64,000 nt of DNA from contig NW_001799646.1 in the NCBI RefSeq assembly GCF_000165425.1, positions 252,981-316,980 of the forward strand, read 5' to 3'. Shown one piece after another: positions 26,726 through 38,948 of the stretch. Made by a program: the position numbers and the translations under genes. Source of the stretch: Paramecium tetraurelia. Lineage: Eukaryota > Ciliophora > Oligohymenophorea > Peniculida > Parameciidae. Under the pieces are notes generated by a model. That model ran no database searches, had not been told where the DNA came from, and saw only the letters and a list, made by a program, of their open reading frames with translations. Position 1 is the stretch's first letter. Every line of letters begins with the position of its first letter.

Positions 26726-27533
26726 TCACAGTCTCTTTATTTATTTCTTATAAAAGAGTTCGAAAAATACACTTGCACCAAATCCTCCTCCCATTGGACC
26801 ACCTACAAACACCCATAAGAATTCCATTCTCTACCTATCTCCTGTTTAAAATGATTAAAAGAGTTACAACGACACAGCCATTCCAGGGTTCAAACAACCT
26901 TAAATCGATTAAACCTTATATTCGTACCTCCAGAATGAAATGTAAATCCTCTCGAGAAGTACAACGCCAACGCTACTAGTACATAGGTTGTCATTGGTTA
27001 GCCTCCTGGGGTTAGTGTGGTTTCTGAGTCTGTCTATATTAGAATAAAAAGAATAAAGGTGAATGCTCCAAATGCCTCCCCACTCACATCTGAAAGTATC
27101 CAACTGTATTCTTAGCTCTTCACCTAAGGGCTATCAACCTCATTCAAAATCAAATAGCAACAGCAAGCTCCGCATAAAGCCCCAGTAAATTAGGCCAACC
27201 AATATAACACTGCCTATCCGAAATTTATTCTTCTTGAAAGTAGCATTGCCAAGGTAACCGCAGGGTTAACGTGCGCTCCTGAAAATGGAGCAGCCAAGCA
27301 CACAGAGGCAAAGAAAAACAAGGCCAAAAACTCATCGGAGCCTTGTGAGCATATTATCCTAATATTAAGAAATGCCCTTTTTACCCATAAGCAAACAAAG
27401 CCATTCCAAAAAACTCGAAAAGGAAGATACGCATCTCTTCTTTTGATTTCCCTTAGGTTGGAATGATATTTTTTATATCTGACTCTTAAGGTGTAAATTA
27501 AGTTCGTTTAATTATTTTGGTGTCTTGACTCAT
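26726..27533 (-). CDS. AQP: Aquaporin (MIP family channel)
   Basis: Two introns (26 and 29 nt) are removed, giving 250 residues with six hydrophobic helices. The first pore motif is SGAHVNPAVTLA. The second is SGGCLNPGMAVSL, that is NPG in place of NPA. The start MSQDTKIIKR is followed by a 30-residue polar tail and then helix 1 (IFLFEFFGMALFAYG). MIP channels pass water or small neutral solutes such as glycerol; NPG variants are known in some protists, but selectivity cannot be read here. The open frame continues upstream to an ATG at 27710; the 59 extra residues do not look like an aquaporin and are not included. Confidence 0.93.
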
Positions 27534-27852
27534 AATAAAAATATATATGAAATTAAATTTATTTATAACACAACCCTGTATAACACTTATCAATATTGAA
27601 ATCCAAAAACTCACAGCATTCTGGTTGCTTATTTTATACTGAGAATCACTCCTCCTAAGGTGTTTTTCCAATACAAATAAAATAAACACCATTGATGGAA
27701 TTAGCTTCAATCATTATGTAATTCTATCACTTTACTATGCGGAGTTTAAATCGAAGCTCTTTGAATATTCTAAAACTTAATAATTTAATTCTAAAATTGA
27801 AAGAATTTCTGAGAATTATTTAAATATTTTTTATTTATTCTGTTCCTAATTG
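27534..27852. other. Intergenic, divergent promoter region
   Basis: The stretch lies between the aquaporin start and the small plus-strand gene. A minus-strand frame is open but looks non-coding. No RNA gene is seen. Confidence 0.5.
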
Positions 27853-28301
27853 ATGAGAGGGCAAAAGTTAAATGTATTAATTATTGATTACCTTAAAAGC
27901 TTTACAAAGAAGAAATTTCTATCGTTTTTTAGAAGCCTGTTCAAATATCACCTCCATCCACTCCAGAAGAAATCTATACAATACAGCCAAAGGGCAGTCG
28001 AAACAACTTCTATAAAAAGAGCACAAATATGGAGTCAAGCAGCTCAAACTAATTAAAATATTTTCAACGCAATAACAATAATAATTCGCCTTAGTTTCCA
28101 AAAAGTCAGTCTCCAAAAAGGTTATGCGGATTATATGTTTCTCCTTTGAAATTGAAGAGAAATACTTTCGATAAGATTGAGAGCCCAATTAAATACGGTT
28201 ACCAAATAGAAGGGCAACTAAGCTATGTACTAAGGTTTTGCAAAAATATAAAAATAAGTATTTTGTATGATGCTTATTATCTCTACAAATACGGAATATG
28301 A
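27853..28301 (+). CDS. Small basic protein, unknown
   Basis: One intron of 26 nt after codon 8 restores a frame of 140 codons. The protein is rich in Ser, Asn, Lys and Pro (VQISPPSTPEE, NNNNNSPQFPKSQSPKRL) and looks disordered, with possible SP/TP phosphorylation sites. A second 32-nt GTAC...TAAG segment near 28227-28258 may be an intron, in which case the protein stops at 28270 with 119 residues. No domain is recognised. Confidence 0.6.
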
Positions 28302-29091
28302 TTGATGTCTAATTTGTATAATTTCTTGAATTAGTTAATAAACACTCTTGTTTCAGAATGTCTAAAAATATTTAGGCTTCTTCAAACAATAAACACTATT
28401 TTATCAATTTTAATTAAAATTCAATATATATTTATTACTAAGTATTTTATCAAAACAGTCCAAATGGAAAATAACGAATCAGAAATAATTATCAATGGAT
28501 GTCCCACTTACTAACATAATTTAATAATAGTTATTTCTAAAAACAAGACACAATGATGAATCGAAATAAACATCAATTTTATTTTTGAATTGTCTTTTTA
28601 TATGTATAATTTTTCATAAACTAGAATACAATCAATACTGTTTATACGACAGTATACATTTACTCCATCAATATCATATTTTCTATAAATTACTATTTAA
28701 AATAATGTTAATTTAAATCAATCAATTATAATGAATTTGTGATTTAATTAAGATAATAACAATTATATGCTAATATGATCAAACAGTTTATAAACACTGT
28801 AAAGTAACGATTATTTTGATCTTTAACAACTAAAATTAACTCTGCAATAAAATTTCAATAAGATATTAATTTAAGTCAACCCATAAATTGCATTTCTGAT
28901 TAAGAATTTAATTATATAAATATGATAATTATCATTTAAATTGTTATTTTTCATTAAAATAAGGATCCTATGATTATTTATAGTTCTCATATTAAGAATT
29001 CCATTCTCTTCCTTGTTGATTGAATTATTGAATGTATTCATCTGAGATTTATAATTCACTGAAATTGCCTATCGTTGGAGTTTACTTGAAT
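28302..29091. other. AT-rich intergenic stretch
   Basis: About 790 bp with no convincing gene. A 30-codon frame at 28464 (MENNESEIIINGCPTYQHNL) is too short to support. Confidence 0.5.
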
Positions 29092-30825
29092 TCAGAATAA
29101 GTAATATCTTGTTATTTTTACTGCAATTCTAGTTTAATGTAAAATAATATTACTAGGCTATTGATCAACTAATTGCATATATTCAACAATCTGATCAGGC
29201 AATTCCTACAACACATTTTTAGCCAACAATTCTGGGTTATCTTTGAATTAATTGAAGGGAACAAACTGCACCAGATCTCTAAATGATTGATTACCTTTAG
29301 AATCTTTTAAATTTCCTTCATCATCATCTAAAATGTTCATGTTTTTGAAATTTGCATTTCCCACTCCAACAATGATGATTGAAAAGGGCAAATGGGAGGA
29401 AGCTACTACAGAATCGATGGTTTACTAAATAAGATATATATAATGATAGTTACACTCATGTCATGAATTTCACCATCAGTCAAAATAAATAGAACGTAGT
29501 ATGAATCCTTTGCCATATCCTTGCTCAGTGAAGCTATCTTAATGACTTCTTGAAGTAATGGGTTAAAATAGGTTGGCCCATCAAAGTTAACATTTTTTAA
29601 TGCATTACTATAGGTTTGCATAATACCCTCTATGCCTTCAACTTCTGGATCTTAGGGATTGCCGTTTAAGGGAAAGCAATGTGAAGTTGAAGAAGACTTA
29701 AAATTCTTTAGATTTGGCTTACATCCAAAACCATACATGGGAACTCGTTTGTCGTATGAGTAGTTAAGAAGAATCTCTCCCACAGCCAGTAAAGCTTACT
29801 GATATTAATTTAATCTTCCAGTTTAGTTATCTATATAATGTAAAGATGATGATAAATTTGGTGATCCATTTGATCCTGTGAAATCGATGGCAGATATTAA
29901 ATTAATTTAAGTTCCACTCTTTAGGTAATCCATAAACGTTGGAGGCTCATATATTTTAACCTTAATTAGATGAATAAGAATACATCATTAAATGTGATCA
30001 AACCTGCTTAGTTATTATCCCTATTAAGTAATTATTTTTGATATTTTTTCTTTTCAATAATCTCATTTACTCTAAATTACGTATGACCAATTAGGTCAGG
30101 ATTACCAGTAGTGAAATAATCCCAGACTTCAAGTTTGAGTTGTTTGTCTAAGTTTCCATTACAAAGTTTTTATAGAGTAATATCTAATCTTCTCCATTTT
30201 GGATCAAGACAAAATTTGACATGCTCACTTTGATAAATTAATAAATTTTAATTTGCATCTTAGCTCTATCTATATATTCTGAAAAAAGGACATAAGCTGA
30301 GCCAAGGAATACAACTTCTATTTGGAAATTGATCTCCAACTAGAAGTTAATGAGGACAATTACTTATTTGCATACTTAATTTCTTATTCAATGATCTCAC
30401 TTATTCTGCTTTTATGATTAGACTCCCTGTGGTTTTAGAACCTCTTTTTAAATCAACAATTAACATTTGATCCCGAGAACCTGCAATACAACCTAATGTA
30501 GTCTCTGCACTACCGATGAACTTGAATTGTAATATGAATGTACATCAAATTTTCCATCTCCATCATCGTCATTAACTATAAATTTTAGAGGCTGTTAACA
30601 TTCAAAGAAGTAATCAATAATGAAGGTTTTTGTAAAGTTTGGATTCAAATTATCATTTATAATCTCAGTTTTGCCAAAGTCAAACCAATTGTGGTTTTGT
30701 TGAATTTGCAAAATAACAAAAGGATCGCTTTTCGAAAAGAGATCCATATTAGCCAATCCCCTGCAACTTATAAACAATTCTAATTTCTATTGAATTTATG
30801 AATCAGTATTTTGTTAGTCATTCAT
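29092..30825 (-). CDS. CPN: Copine (C2-C2-VWA)
   Basis: The first C2 domain starts near residue 12 (LELFISCRGLANMDLFSKSDPF, the calcium-binding Asp pair in place). A 23-nt intron then leads to the second C2 region (AETTLGCIAGSR, GSLIIKAE). The C-terminal half is the copine A/VWA domain: TYFNPLLQEVIKIASLSKD and VLFILTDGEIHDM, an intron, then LPFSIIIVGVGNANFKNM and DLVQFVPFNQF, ending near LPDQIVEYM. Copines move to membranes when calcium rises. After the family's usual end the frame runs about 20 more residues to TGA. Intron boundaries in the 29800-30400 part are not all resolved. Confidence 0.9.
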
Positions 30826-31105
30826 CCTTTTTTATAAAAAAATAATGATAAAACTTTTACAATTTCAGAATTATTTTTTAATTAATGAGAGATAAACACA
30901 TTTTTAGAATTGTGACTTATTTGATTTTGAGGATAAAAATATATTATTTAAATATTTCATATGCTTATCATTCTAATAAGGTTTAGATATATTAGAGAGT
31001 AATCTATATATATGATAATTCTCAAAATCTCTTTTTTGGATTCCATTTAATTTTTGGTTTTATTTTATTTATGACTTACAATTTATATCAAATTATTATT
31101 AATAT

Positions 31106-32931
31106 ATGTCTTAAGTCCACGGGAGTTCAATATTGAATAAAGAAAACCCTAATAAGGCTCCTGATCATTTGGGATCAAATGTCTTTACAGACTTGCTATC
31201 GTCCACATTTTATACAGTTATCGGCTATGTTTGTTTAGATGTTGTATTTGGAATCAGTTTGCATTTCATTGCCCAACATAATGACCCAAATGCAGTTGCA
31301 GGTTTAGGATTAGCCTTTACAACAGTGAATGTGCTGCTGATCCCAATGGCTTTAGGTAATTATAAAATGTGAGAACAAGGAACGAATTAATCATTGAATG
31401 TGCATTCAGCCTAGGCTTTGGGAGCTAAGAAGCCTAAGTTAGCGCAGAGTTACTTTACATTGACCGTCTTCATCCATTTAATGTACTTTATTCCCTTCTC
31501 AAGTACTCGAATTTAGTTAATGAAATAGTCATCTTGATTCTGATTAAACCTCTGATTGCTAAGACTATTAATGAAGATGATAGAGAGGCTACATCAGATG
31601 CTTCCCAGATATATTTATACTATTTATTACCATCGACGTTGTTTGCCATATTATATGAATGCATGAAAAGCTATATGATAGCAAATAAGGTAACATATTC
31701 AAAGTAAGATCCAGATTTTTGCAGTCTTCATGTTCATACAACTAGGTACAGCAGCACTCCACACTTTGTGGTGTTATTTGTTTATCGATTATTGGGACAT
31801 TGGAGGCGGCATAGCAGGAGCAGGACTGGCTATCATATGTACTGAGGTTCTCAATTGTGTATTCTGTCTCATAGCCATATGTGCAACTAAATATAAGAAG
31901 CAAGTATTTAGTGATTACAAGTTTAAATTCACAATGAGAAAAAAAGAAAAGAAACTCTTTTCAAGTTTCCTCAGAGGCTCTATACCAATTATAGGACATA
32001 TATATGCAGATTTTTTCGTCTTCTTTTTATTGAACTTTATAGCTGTAGGATTTGGTTCTGATCAATTGAATGCTCAATTGGCGTTATCCAATACATCGAA
32101 TTTTTATTATAAATTTCCCATTTCTCTATCGTTGGCTTTGATGACCTTCGTGGGTAATGAAATGGGTGCCAAGAATATCAAGAGAGCCAAGAGATATTCA
32201 TGGGTGGGTGTCCTATTATTTATTGGATTTACAACAATATTTTTGAGTGCTTTATCCTTTTTCAAGGAAACCTGGGCTGAATTCTACTCGGCTGGCAGAC
32301 AGGAAATCACAGATCTGATATTGGAAGTGTATCCCATCTTTGTATTTGGGTTTTTTGTTATCGATGGATTACAAGGGACATTAACTGGTATTTTGAAGGG
32401 AATCGAGAGAAAGGATTTCGTAACCTATTCTACATTACTTGTCTATTACTTGATTGGAATACCCTTAGTTGTGTATTTTGCTTATGACTTTGGATTGGGT
32501 GATAAGGTCTATGGAATTTGGCTTGCTTTTGGCATAGTGAATGCAATTCTAGCTGTCTTGTATCTAATTCTGACATTTACAACAAATTGGTCAGACATGA
32601 GCAGAAAAATCTGTTAGAGGATTGAGGATCAACACAAGATGTAAAATCTTAACGATTCTTTAAACAAGGACTTTGAGGAAGATCCTGAGAACTTGAAAAA
32701 GAAAAGGAAAGTTAAGTCATCCAAAGTGCAGGTATTACGATTTCATCCTAATCATTTAAGTAATCCAAACAGAAGAAAGATGAAAATGAGGTTGCTTCTG
32801 GAGAAAAGAAACCCAAGAAGGAAAGGAAAAACAGAAGACCTGCTGATGATGACTAACAATTCAGTTTGTAGGCAACCGAACCAACCAAAATCACAAAGTA
32901 GGAGGTTGATACAGTTCCGATTATGTCTTGA
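31106..32931 (+). CDS. MATE-family multidrug/organic-cation efflux transporter
   Basis: Four introns (24-29 nt) are removed, giving 573 residues with about twelve membrane helices in two bundles. The second bundle shows the MATE layout: LRGSIPIIGHIYADFFVFFL, then YYKFPISLSLALMTFVGNEM with GAKN following, and FGFFVIDGLQGTLTGILKG. MATE carriers export cationic or hydrophobic compounds against H+ or Na+. The 80-residue tail is Lys/Glu/Asp-rich and cytoplasmic. The stop is 47 bp before the start of the USP gene on the same strand. Confidence 0.9.
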
Positions 32932-32978
32932 CCTTTTTACATTCCAATATTTAAGAATAAATAATTATTATTATATCA

Positions 32979-34514
32979 ATGGGAGCTTGCATAAATAGTA
33001 GACCCCAAGTCAATGAACCCTAGGCGAGGATGAAAAAAATGAATACAGAACAACGCTTTCAACCTAAACTTAGTCGCATTTTGGATGTAAATTACAAATA
33101 GATCCCAAATAAATTTAGAAAGTAGGCTACATAAAGAAGAATCCAATAAAATAATCAATTCGAAACTGAATCTTAAGGATTGTTAGGATTGACCAATCTA
33201 GGAAATACCTGCTTTTTAAATTCAGTATTATCAATACTTATATAGTCTATCTAAGCCTTATCAAATACATAACCACTAACTGATTATTTCATGTCATAAC
33301 TCCATGTGAAAGAGATAAATCCTGACAATCCCCTCTCTAGTTAAGGCAACATAGTCCAATCATTTGCCTAACTCATTAGACTACTATGGTAGAAAGTAGA
33401 TTAATATACTCTTGAGGAAATATAGGCTTTGAAACCGACACAATTCATATCAACAATCGGAAATTATAATCCTATATTTGCAGAAGGTACCTAAGAAGAT
33501 GCCCATGAGTTTATTGCTTTTCTCTTAGATATGATTCATGAAGATTTGAATAGAATTAAAAAGAAACCTTATGTAGAATAAACTAAATTTACCAAACTCC
33601 CAACTAATGATGATGCGCATCAAGAATGGACTAAGTATCTATCTAGAAATTAGTCCATCATTGTTGATTTATTTTAGGGACACATGCTTGACACCTTATC
33701 TTGCTTAACATGTAAGTCATCTAGATATTGCTTTGAACCTTTTATGTATTTGAGTGTGCCTGTGTTGAGTAGAGAATGTGATTTATTGGAATGCATTGAG
33801 GAATTCCTGAAAACAGAAACTCTCACAGGCGATGAAGGATGGAATTGCACCAAGTGTTCATAAAGAAGAGACAGCAATAAAAAGATTGACTTATGGAGTA
33901 TGCCAAACATTCTGATAATACACCTAAAACGATTTAAATTTAATTCTTAATTCAGAGCTAAAATCAGGTCATTAGTCAGGTATCCTTTATAGAATTTATC
34001 ATTTGAAAATCTTGTTTGTACAAAACAAATAGAAAAACCAACCTATGATCTCTATGCAGTTATCAATCATAGTGGCACACTAACATCGGGACATTACACT
34101 GCTTATGCCAAAAACAGAGATGATTTGCAATGGTATCATTATAATGACTCTCTAGTATCACCAGTTTCATAACCAGAAAATTAATCTGATGCTTACTTAT
34201 TGTTTTATTTTAAAAATAGTGTTGAAGAATTCAAAAGGTAAACGCTCGAAGGAGTCAATGTTAGCTAATAGCGAAGATCTATAATAAATACAATAGTGGT
34301 CAAATAAACCATGCTTAACGTGCATTCCCAATAATCTAATAGCAACATCTCTGAGAATAAAAGGAACAACAACAACTTTTTTGTTCCATCTATTTCAAGT
34401 CAAGCTTAAAAAAGAATGCTGTTTAGAAGATAAACTAAGCATTTTCAAATTGTTAAAGCACAAGATCAGCCTTCATTCTAATAGGACTCTATCATAATAT
34501 AGGAAGAAAACTGA
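32979..34514 (+). CDS. USP: Ubiquitin-specific protease (USP) with MG N-terminus
   Basis: A single exon encodes 511 residues. The Cys box is GLTNLGNTCFLNSVL (residue about 70 catalytic Cys). The QEDAHEFIAFLLD box and the CxxC pairs CLTCKS and CTKCSQ of the fingers follow, and the His box SGTLTSGHYTAYAKN with YHYNDSLVS closes the fold. All catalytic residues are present. It should cleave ubiquitin chains. The start MGACINSRPQ fits N-myristoylation, so a membrane-bound deubiquitinase is likely, which is uncommon. The tail after residue 420 is Asn/Gln-rich. Confidence 0.95.
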
Positions 34515-35425
34515 TAACGATAGAATTCAGTTTATATTGTTAATTAAATATCTTCAAATCATGTATTAGTATTTAAGGTCATCTTTGAAAATTAAAACAA
34601 AATTATTTATAATTATATCCTAATTATATGTACATCCTATGTCCTTCAAATAAATACTCATAAACTAAATAAACATCTAAATCATCTGGAAATGTTATCC
34701 AGAAACAAAAAATTCTAGTGATCTATTATTATGAATAGGGAACTGATGTATTTTGAAAAGGAAATGAAATTAATTTATATTTCATATTAATTAAATCAAT
34801 TAAAATAATTACTATTTGATATAAGGAATTCAAACGATATTTCTTCATCACAACCTAAACATCGCTACAATCCTTAATCCAACCTTCATTTTTCATATAT
34901 GTATATGGCTAATTTCTATTTCAGCTAGTTGGTTTTAATTTCTAATTTACATCTTTGTTTATTTAATTTTAGAGCTAAACCAATAACATATTATATAATT
35001 AAGAAGAGATCTATATATTTAAGTATTTTAATTTCGAATTTCTTATTAAATTTATAAACTATATTTCTCTAATTATTAAATGAATAATTATAAATTTTAA
35101 ATGAAATTAATATTTTAGGGTCAGTATTGACTTTGTAGAAACACATCTCTTTCCTGATAATTTTATAGCATACTTATCCAATATTTCAATAAACTCAATA
35201 AATTCATTTCCATCTCAATATACAAACTAACATTCATTTAAATATTTATATGATTTTATCCGCTTAAAATTCACTCTTGCAACATTATTCAAGAATGATT
35301 ACATAGAGTGCTAAATGACACTATAGAAAATATTGGTATCAATTAAATTTATTTGTATTATGAATTAAATTCAAATCATTAGTAAATATATATTTTTTAT
35401 ATCTTTCAAAAGTGTTGTTCATATT
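34515..35425. other. AT-rich intergenic stretch with a possible coding trace
   Basis: About 910 bp. A plus-strand frame from about 35120 to 35400 (SIDFVETHLFPDNFIAYLSN near its start) is open and has natural composition, but it has no start codon and no recognised family, and it runs into the gene on the other strand. It may be a relic. Nothing else is seen. Confidence 0.3.
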
Positions 35426-35785
35426 TCATTATAATAAATGAGGATGGGAAAGATGAACTTTCCTACCAAATATAACTTCTTCCTTATGATTGTGAAAGTT
35501 TTATTAGCTGAGTCTCACACTTTAAACTTTTGGTCTTCCAAAAATGCTCTCTTTTCTAGCCGTTGGTTGATTCCCATTAAAATACAATTTTGGTGGAGGT
35601 GAGGCCTTTTCTTCAACTTCAATTTCATTCTTCTCTTAGCCATGTAAATTGGAAGATTGGATATTTTGTAAATTTAAAGCCTATTGTCCTTTTTGCTAGA
35701 TTGGAGTTTAACTATTAGAAGAAGTTGATTGATGTTATTTGTTTAAGAGTATTCTTTTTTACTTTTTTGAAGTACACTAACCCAT
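35426..35785 (-). CDS. Small MG-starting protein, unknown
   Basis: One exon of 120 codons. Begins MGQCTSKKQKR: Gly2, Cys4 and a basic patch, the pattern of myristoylated and palmitoylated peripheral membrane proteins. The rest is Gln/Asn/Ser-rich, with a repeated short motif ESIFGRPKV and EVIFGRKVH that may be a docking element. No known domain. It stands alone between two gene-poor stretches. Confidence 0.65.
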
Positions 35786-36167
35786 TATTAAATTAATTAT
35801 GTATTTTTGCTTTCAACATTTGTTATCAATTATTAATCTTAATCCGGAGATTAACAGAATTTAATTATAATTATTTATTTCGGTTTCATATTTGAACTAT
35901 AGATATAAATCCTACTCAGAATAGCAAATAATTATGTATACATAAGTTTATTGAACACACACTACGTAATATATTGATTTTACAAAAAAAACTACTTCTA
36001 CTAAAGAATCATAAATTTTATTTTATTTTAAACTACTTCTATCAAAGGATCTTAAATTTTGACTCAAATTTTTTGAGATCTAAAATAATAAAATTTTTTG
36101 TCTAAATTGTCTTAGTTTTATAGTTGATAAAATTTAATTATGAATAATATTAAATAAATAATTTATA
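35786..36167. other. AT-rich intergenic stretch with short direct repeat
   Basis: Divergent gap. It contains an imperfect 30-bp direct repeat (35990-36019 and 36031-36060), listed separately. No gene is seen. Confidence 0.5.
35990..36060. repeat. Imperfect 30-bp direct repeat, two copies
   Basis: Both copies begin aactacttct and end aaatttt, matching at 26 of 30 positions, with 11 bp between them. A short T-rich motif (aaattttttg) also occurs twice just downstream, near 36066 and 36092. It could be promoter architecture of the gene at 36168 or simple local duplication. Confidence 0.6.
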
Positions 36168-37694
36168 ATGATTAAATACTGCTCGAGACTAATGAGAGTT
36201 TGTTACAGAATACCTGTTTATAGGTTTTGCAAGGATAAGTTTGAAATATCAGAGGAGGACATTGAAAAATTAAAGCAATTGTATTAATAAAAGGAGAACT
36301 ATTAACAGTTCTTATAACAAAAGGAGTGTAATATTTTTATAACAAAACCATAGAAATTTTGGAAAATGTATTTAAAGAAAGAGAATAATTGATTTCATTT
36401 AAACTGATGCAGATGAGTGACATAAATGAAGTGTTCGACTTTTATTCAAAGGAAGTGGCAAAATAATTAGACGAAAAAAATCCTCAACCTCCCTTCAATA
36501 GTAATGAGTTGAGTTTGTTTCTCTATTTCACAAGTTGTCTCAGAAACGAGGATTATGCTGAATAGATGAAGAGCCATTCTGAAAGATTTTAACAAATTGC
36601 ATCCAAAATCTTATTAGAAATTAACAGATTAGACCCAGAGTAATTTTGTGCCTTTGTTTGGGCTCTCTCTACGTATTAGATTGAGATGGGGGATTTGAAC
36701 TTAAATGACTCAAAACAATTCATCATCAAATAATCAGCTGAAATCAATATAGAAAAAATACCACCTGAAACACTGCCATCATTAGCATTCTCATTAAATC
36801 ATATTCTGAAAGAGAAGAATGATCTAATTTTGAAGATCTCAAAACTAACCTAATTAAACATTACCATATAAACTCCTAGTAATTTGATTACACTAATTAA
36901 GAGTTTGCCTGCGGGATCATTTACTAACTCAAAACTTATATTTGAATAGCTCACTGATTAATTTTAGTAAGATTTGTTGACCTAAGATCAATTCGTCAAT
37001 GTTTTAGTGGAATTGTTGAGAATTACCAATCATGAGAATACAGAGTATGTAAAAGAGATGGTAGATCTGCTCACAAAGAAGATTGAGTCAACATTAAAGC
37101 ATAATTTAAATATTTCTATGTAGAAGGTGATTGATTTGATACTCTCTTGTTTACAATTGGAATAAGAGGAAGGTGAATAATTAGTTAAATAAATGTTAAG
37201 AATTTGTCATGCCAAAAGTGAGAAGTTGAATATCTCTGAATACATTTCATTGTTTTTGGCTGTTGCTAAAATTAAGAACAAGAATTATTAAAGCGTCAAT
37301 TTAGAAAAAACCATAAAAATACTGATTGAATTAGCAAACAGATCTCAAGTATTCACATTAAATGATTTTGAATGTAAATATATATCACCACTCTTAAATA
37401 GAAAAAGAATTGGTTTAAGTCATAGTTGCATCAGCAGCTCTTAGGATAGACAATAAAGACTTTATCAGGAACATTATTACTAGAATCGACCCGCTATCAT
37501 TGCATAAGCAAGACTTGATATTGCTAGCCAAGTCTTTTGTTATTTATGTTCGATTATTTGAGGTCGAATTATTAAAAATACATTCTATCTGTGCAAAAAA
37601 GAAATATGAGTTTAGTGTGTTGGAATAAGCTCAATTAACTCAAACATTTAACAGGATCAAAGTTTTAATTCCAGATTCACCTTTTTTGTAATGA
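36168..37694 (+). CDS. Helical protein, probably organellar, unknown
   Basis: Two introns (26 and 28 nt) are removed, giving 490 residues. The N-terminus MIKYCSRLMRVCYRIPVYRF is basic and hydrophobic with no acidic residue, as in a mitochondrial targeting peptide. The rest is a series of helices (EQFCAFVWALSTYQIE, PETLPSLAFSLNHILK, SEYISLFLAVAKIKNKN) like FASTK or octatricopeptide repeats. No RAP domain is seen at the end, in contrast to the gene at 23868. Role in organellar RNA metabolism is inference. Confidence 0.7.
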
Positions 37695-37862
37695 GTTCCA
37701 TATAATATTTACATATATCTATCTGTAATGCCAAATAATTAAAAACGTATATGGTACATAAATTAATATGATATCAACATAGTTATGATCCCATCCCTTC
37801 TTTCAAAATATTAAAAGAATATAATAAATATATTAATAAATATATTAATAAATATATTATAA

Positions 37863-38196
37863 ATGGTTTCTAAAATCATATTGACCTTATTGATTGGATT
37901 AGTAATTTGTGCTACAGGTAATTACCATTATAATGCTAACTTTAGATGATTTTAATATATAAGAACATTAAGAAGAGTTTCAATCTTGCTAACAGCTTTG
38001 CGAGAATAAAGGAATTTTTTTATTAAATCAATGCATAAATATAGTTGCCTTGAGAACATCTAATGAATTTAATTCACCATAATAAAGATGCTATAGAATT
38101 ATTGAGGGAATGATTAACGATTGCACTAGATCATAATGCATATAAGGCTAAGATTAGAATTCAGTCTTTTAAGATTTCTTAAGTTCATAAAAATGA
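37863..38196 (+). CDS. Small secreted Cys-containing protein
   Basis: One 28-nt intron is removed, giving 101 residues. The start MVSKIILTLLIGLVICAT is a textbook signal peptide, with likely cleavage after Ala17 or Thr18. The mature part has six Cys (in QSCQQLC, NQC, QRC, NDC, SQC) and is polar, so three disulphides are plausible. It should be secreted or stored. No family is recognised; several ciliate secreted peptides have this size, but none is identifiable here. Confidence 0.7.
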
Positions 38197-38948
38197 AATA
38201 ATATTAGATAAATTGTTTTAAATATATTAGTTTTCTATAATTTAATTATCATAATCTTCGATCTATGGAAAACCAATTAAGTATATTTTATTTAATCTTC
38301 CTTTTTTTGATGTAACGCTTAGCTGAATACTTTATAGCAAAGAATTTAATAACCTTATTATTATTATTATAAATAATGAGAATTAATTTTATAATTCTGA
38401 AGAATCTACAATTAATTATTGATCATTAATAAGATTATCTATTACTCGAGATATCAGTTTTTTCCAGAATTGCTAATTTGCATTATTGAATCTCTGCCTT
38501 CATCTATTATCTAAATTCAAATTTTTTTATTTTTTTTAAGATTATTATCAAGGCAAAATTTTTAATTTTTATACACTTATGTTTTGATTGTTCTATTAAG
38601 TATCAATACTATGAATAAAAATTTTGTTTTAACCTGTTATTCTGAGTTTTGAATTAATAAATAAGAATTTAAGAATGTTAAAATTCATCCAAAGTTTCAT
38701 GTAGAATGAGAATGAGAATATTACTTTAATAAATTATTATATTTATTATTTAAGAAATACTAAATTCTTCCTTAAAAAGAGATAGTAAATTAATATTAAT
38801 TAATGAGGGGATTGGTAAAATATTAATGAAATTTAATATTACTTGAGAATATTTGCGAGAAGGTAGTTCCTATATGGAGGAATTTATTCAAATGATTTTA
38901 AATTAAAAAGTATGATTAAACTGGTTGAAAATTTTAATATTAATATAC
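38197..38948. other. AT-rich intergenic stretch
   Basis: About 750 bp between two plus-strand genes. No gene, RNA or clear repeat is seen. Confidence 0.6.

Noticed and set aside
27534-27710. N-terminal extension of the aquaporin by an in-frame upstream ATG
   Set aside because: The extra residues do not resemble an aquaporin N-terminus and the stretch looks like intergenic DNA; the inner Met gives the usual length.
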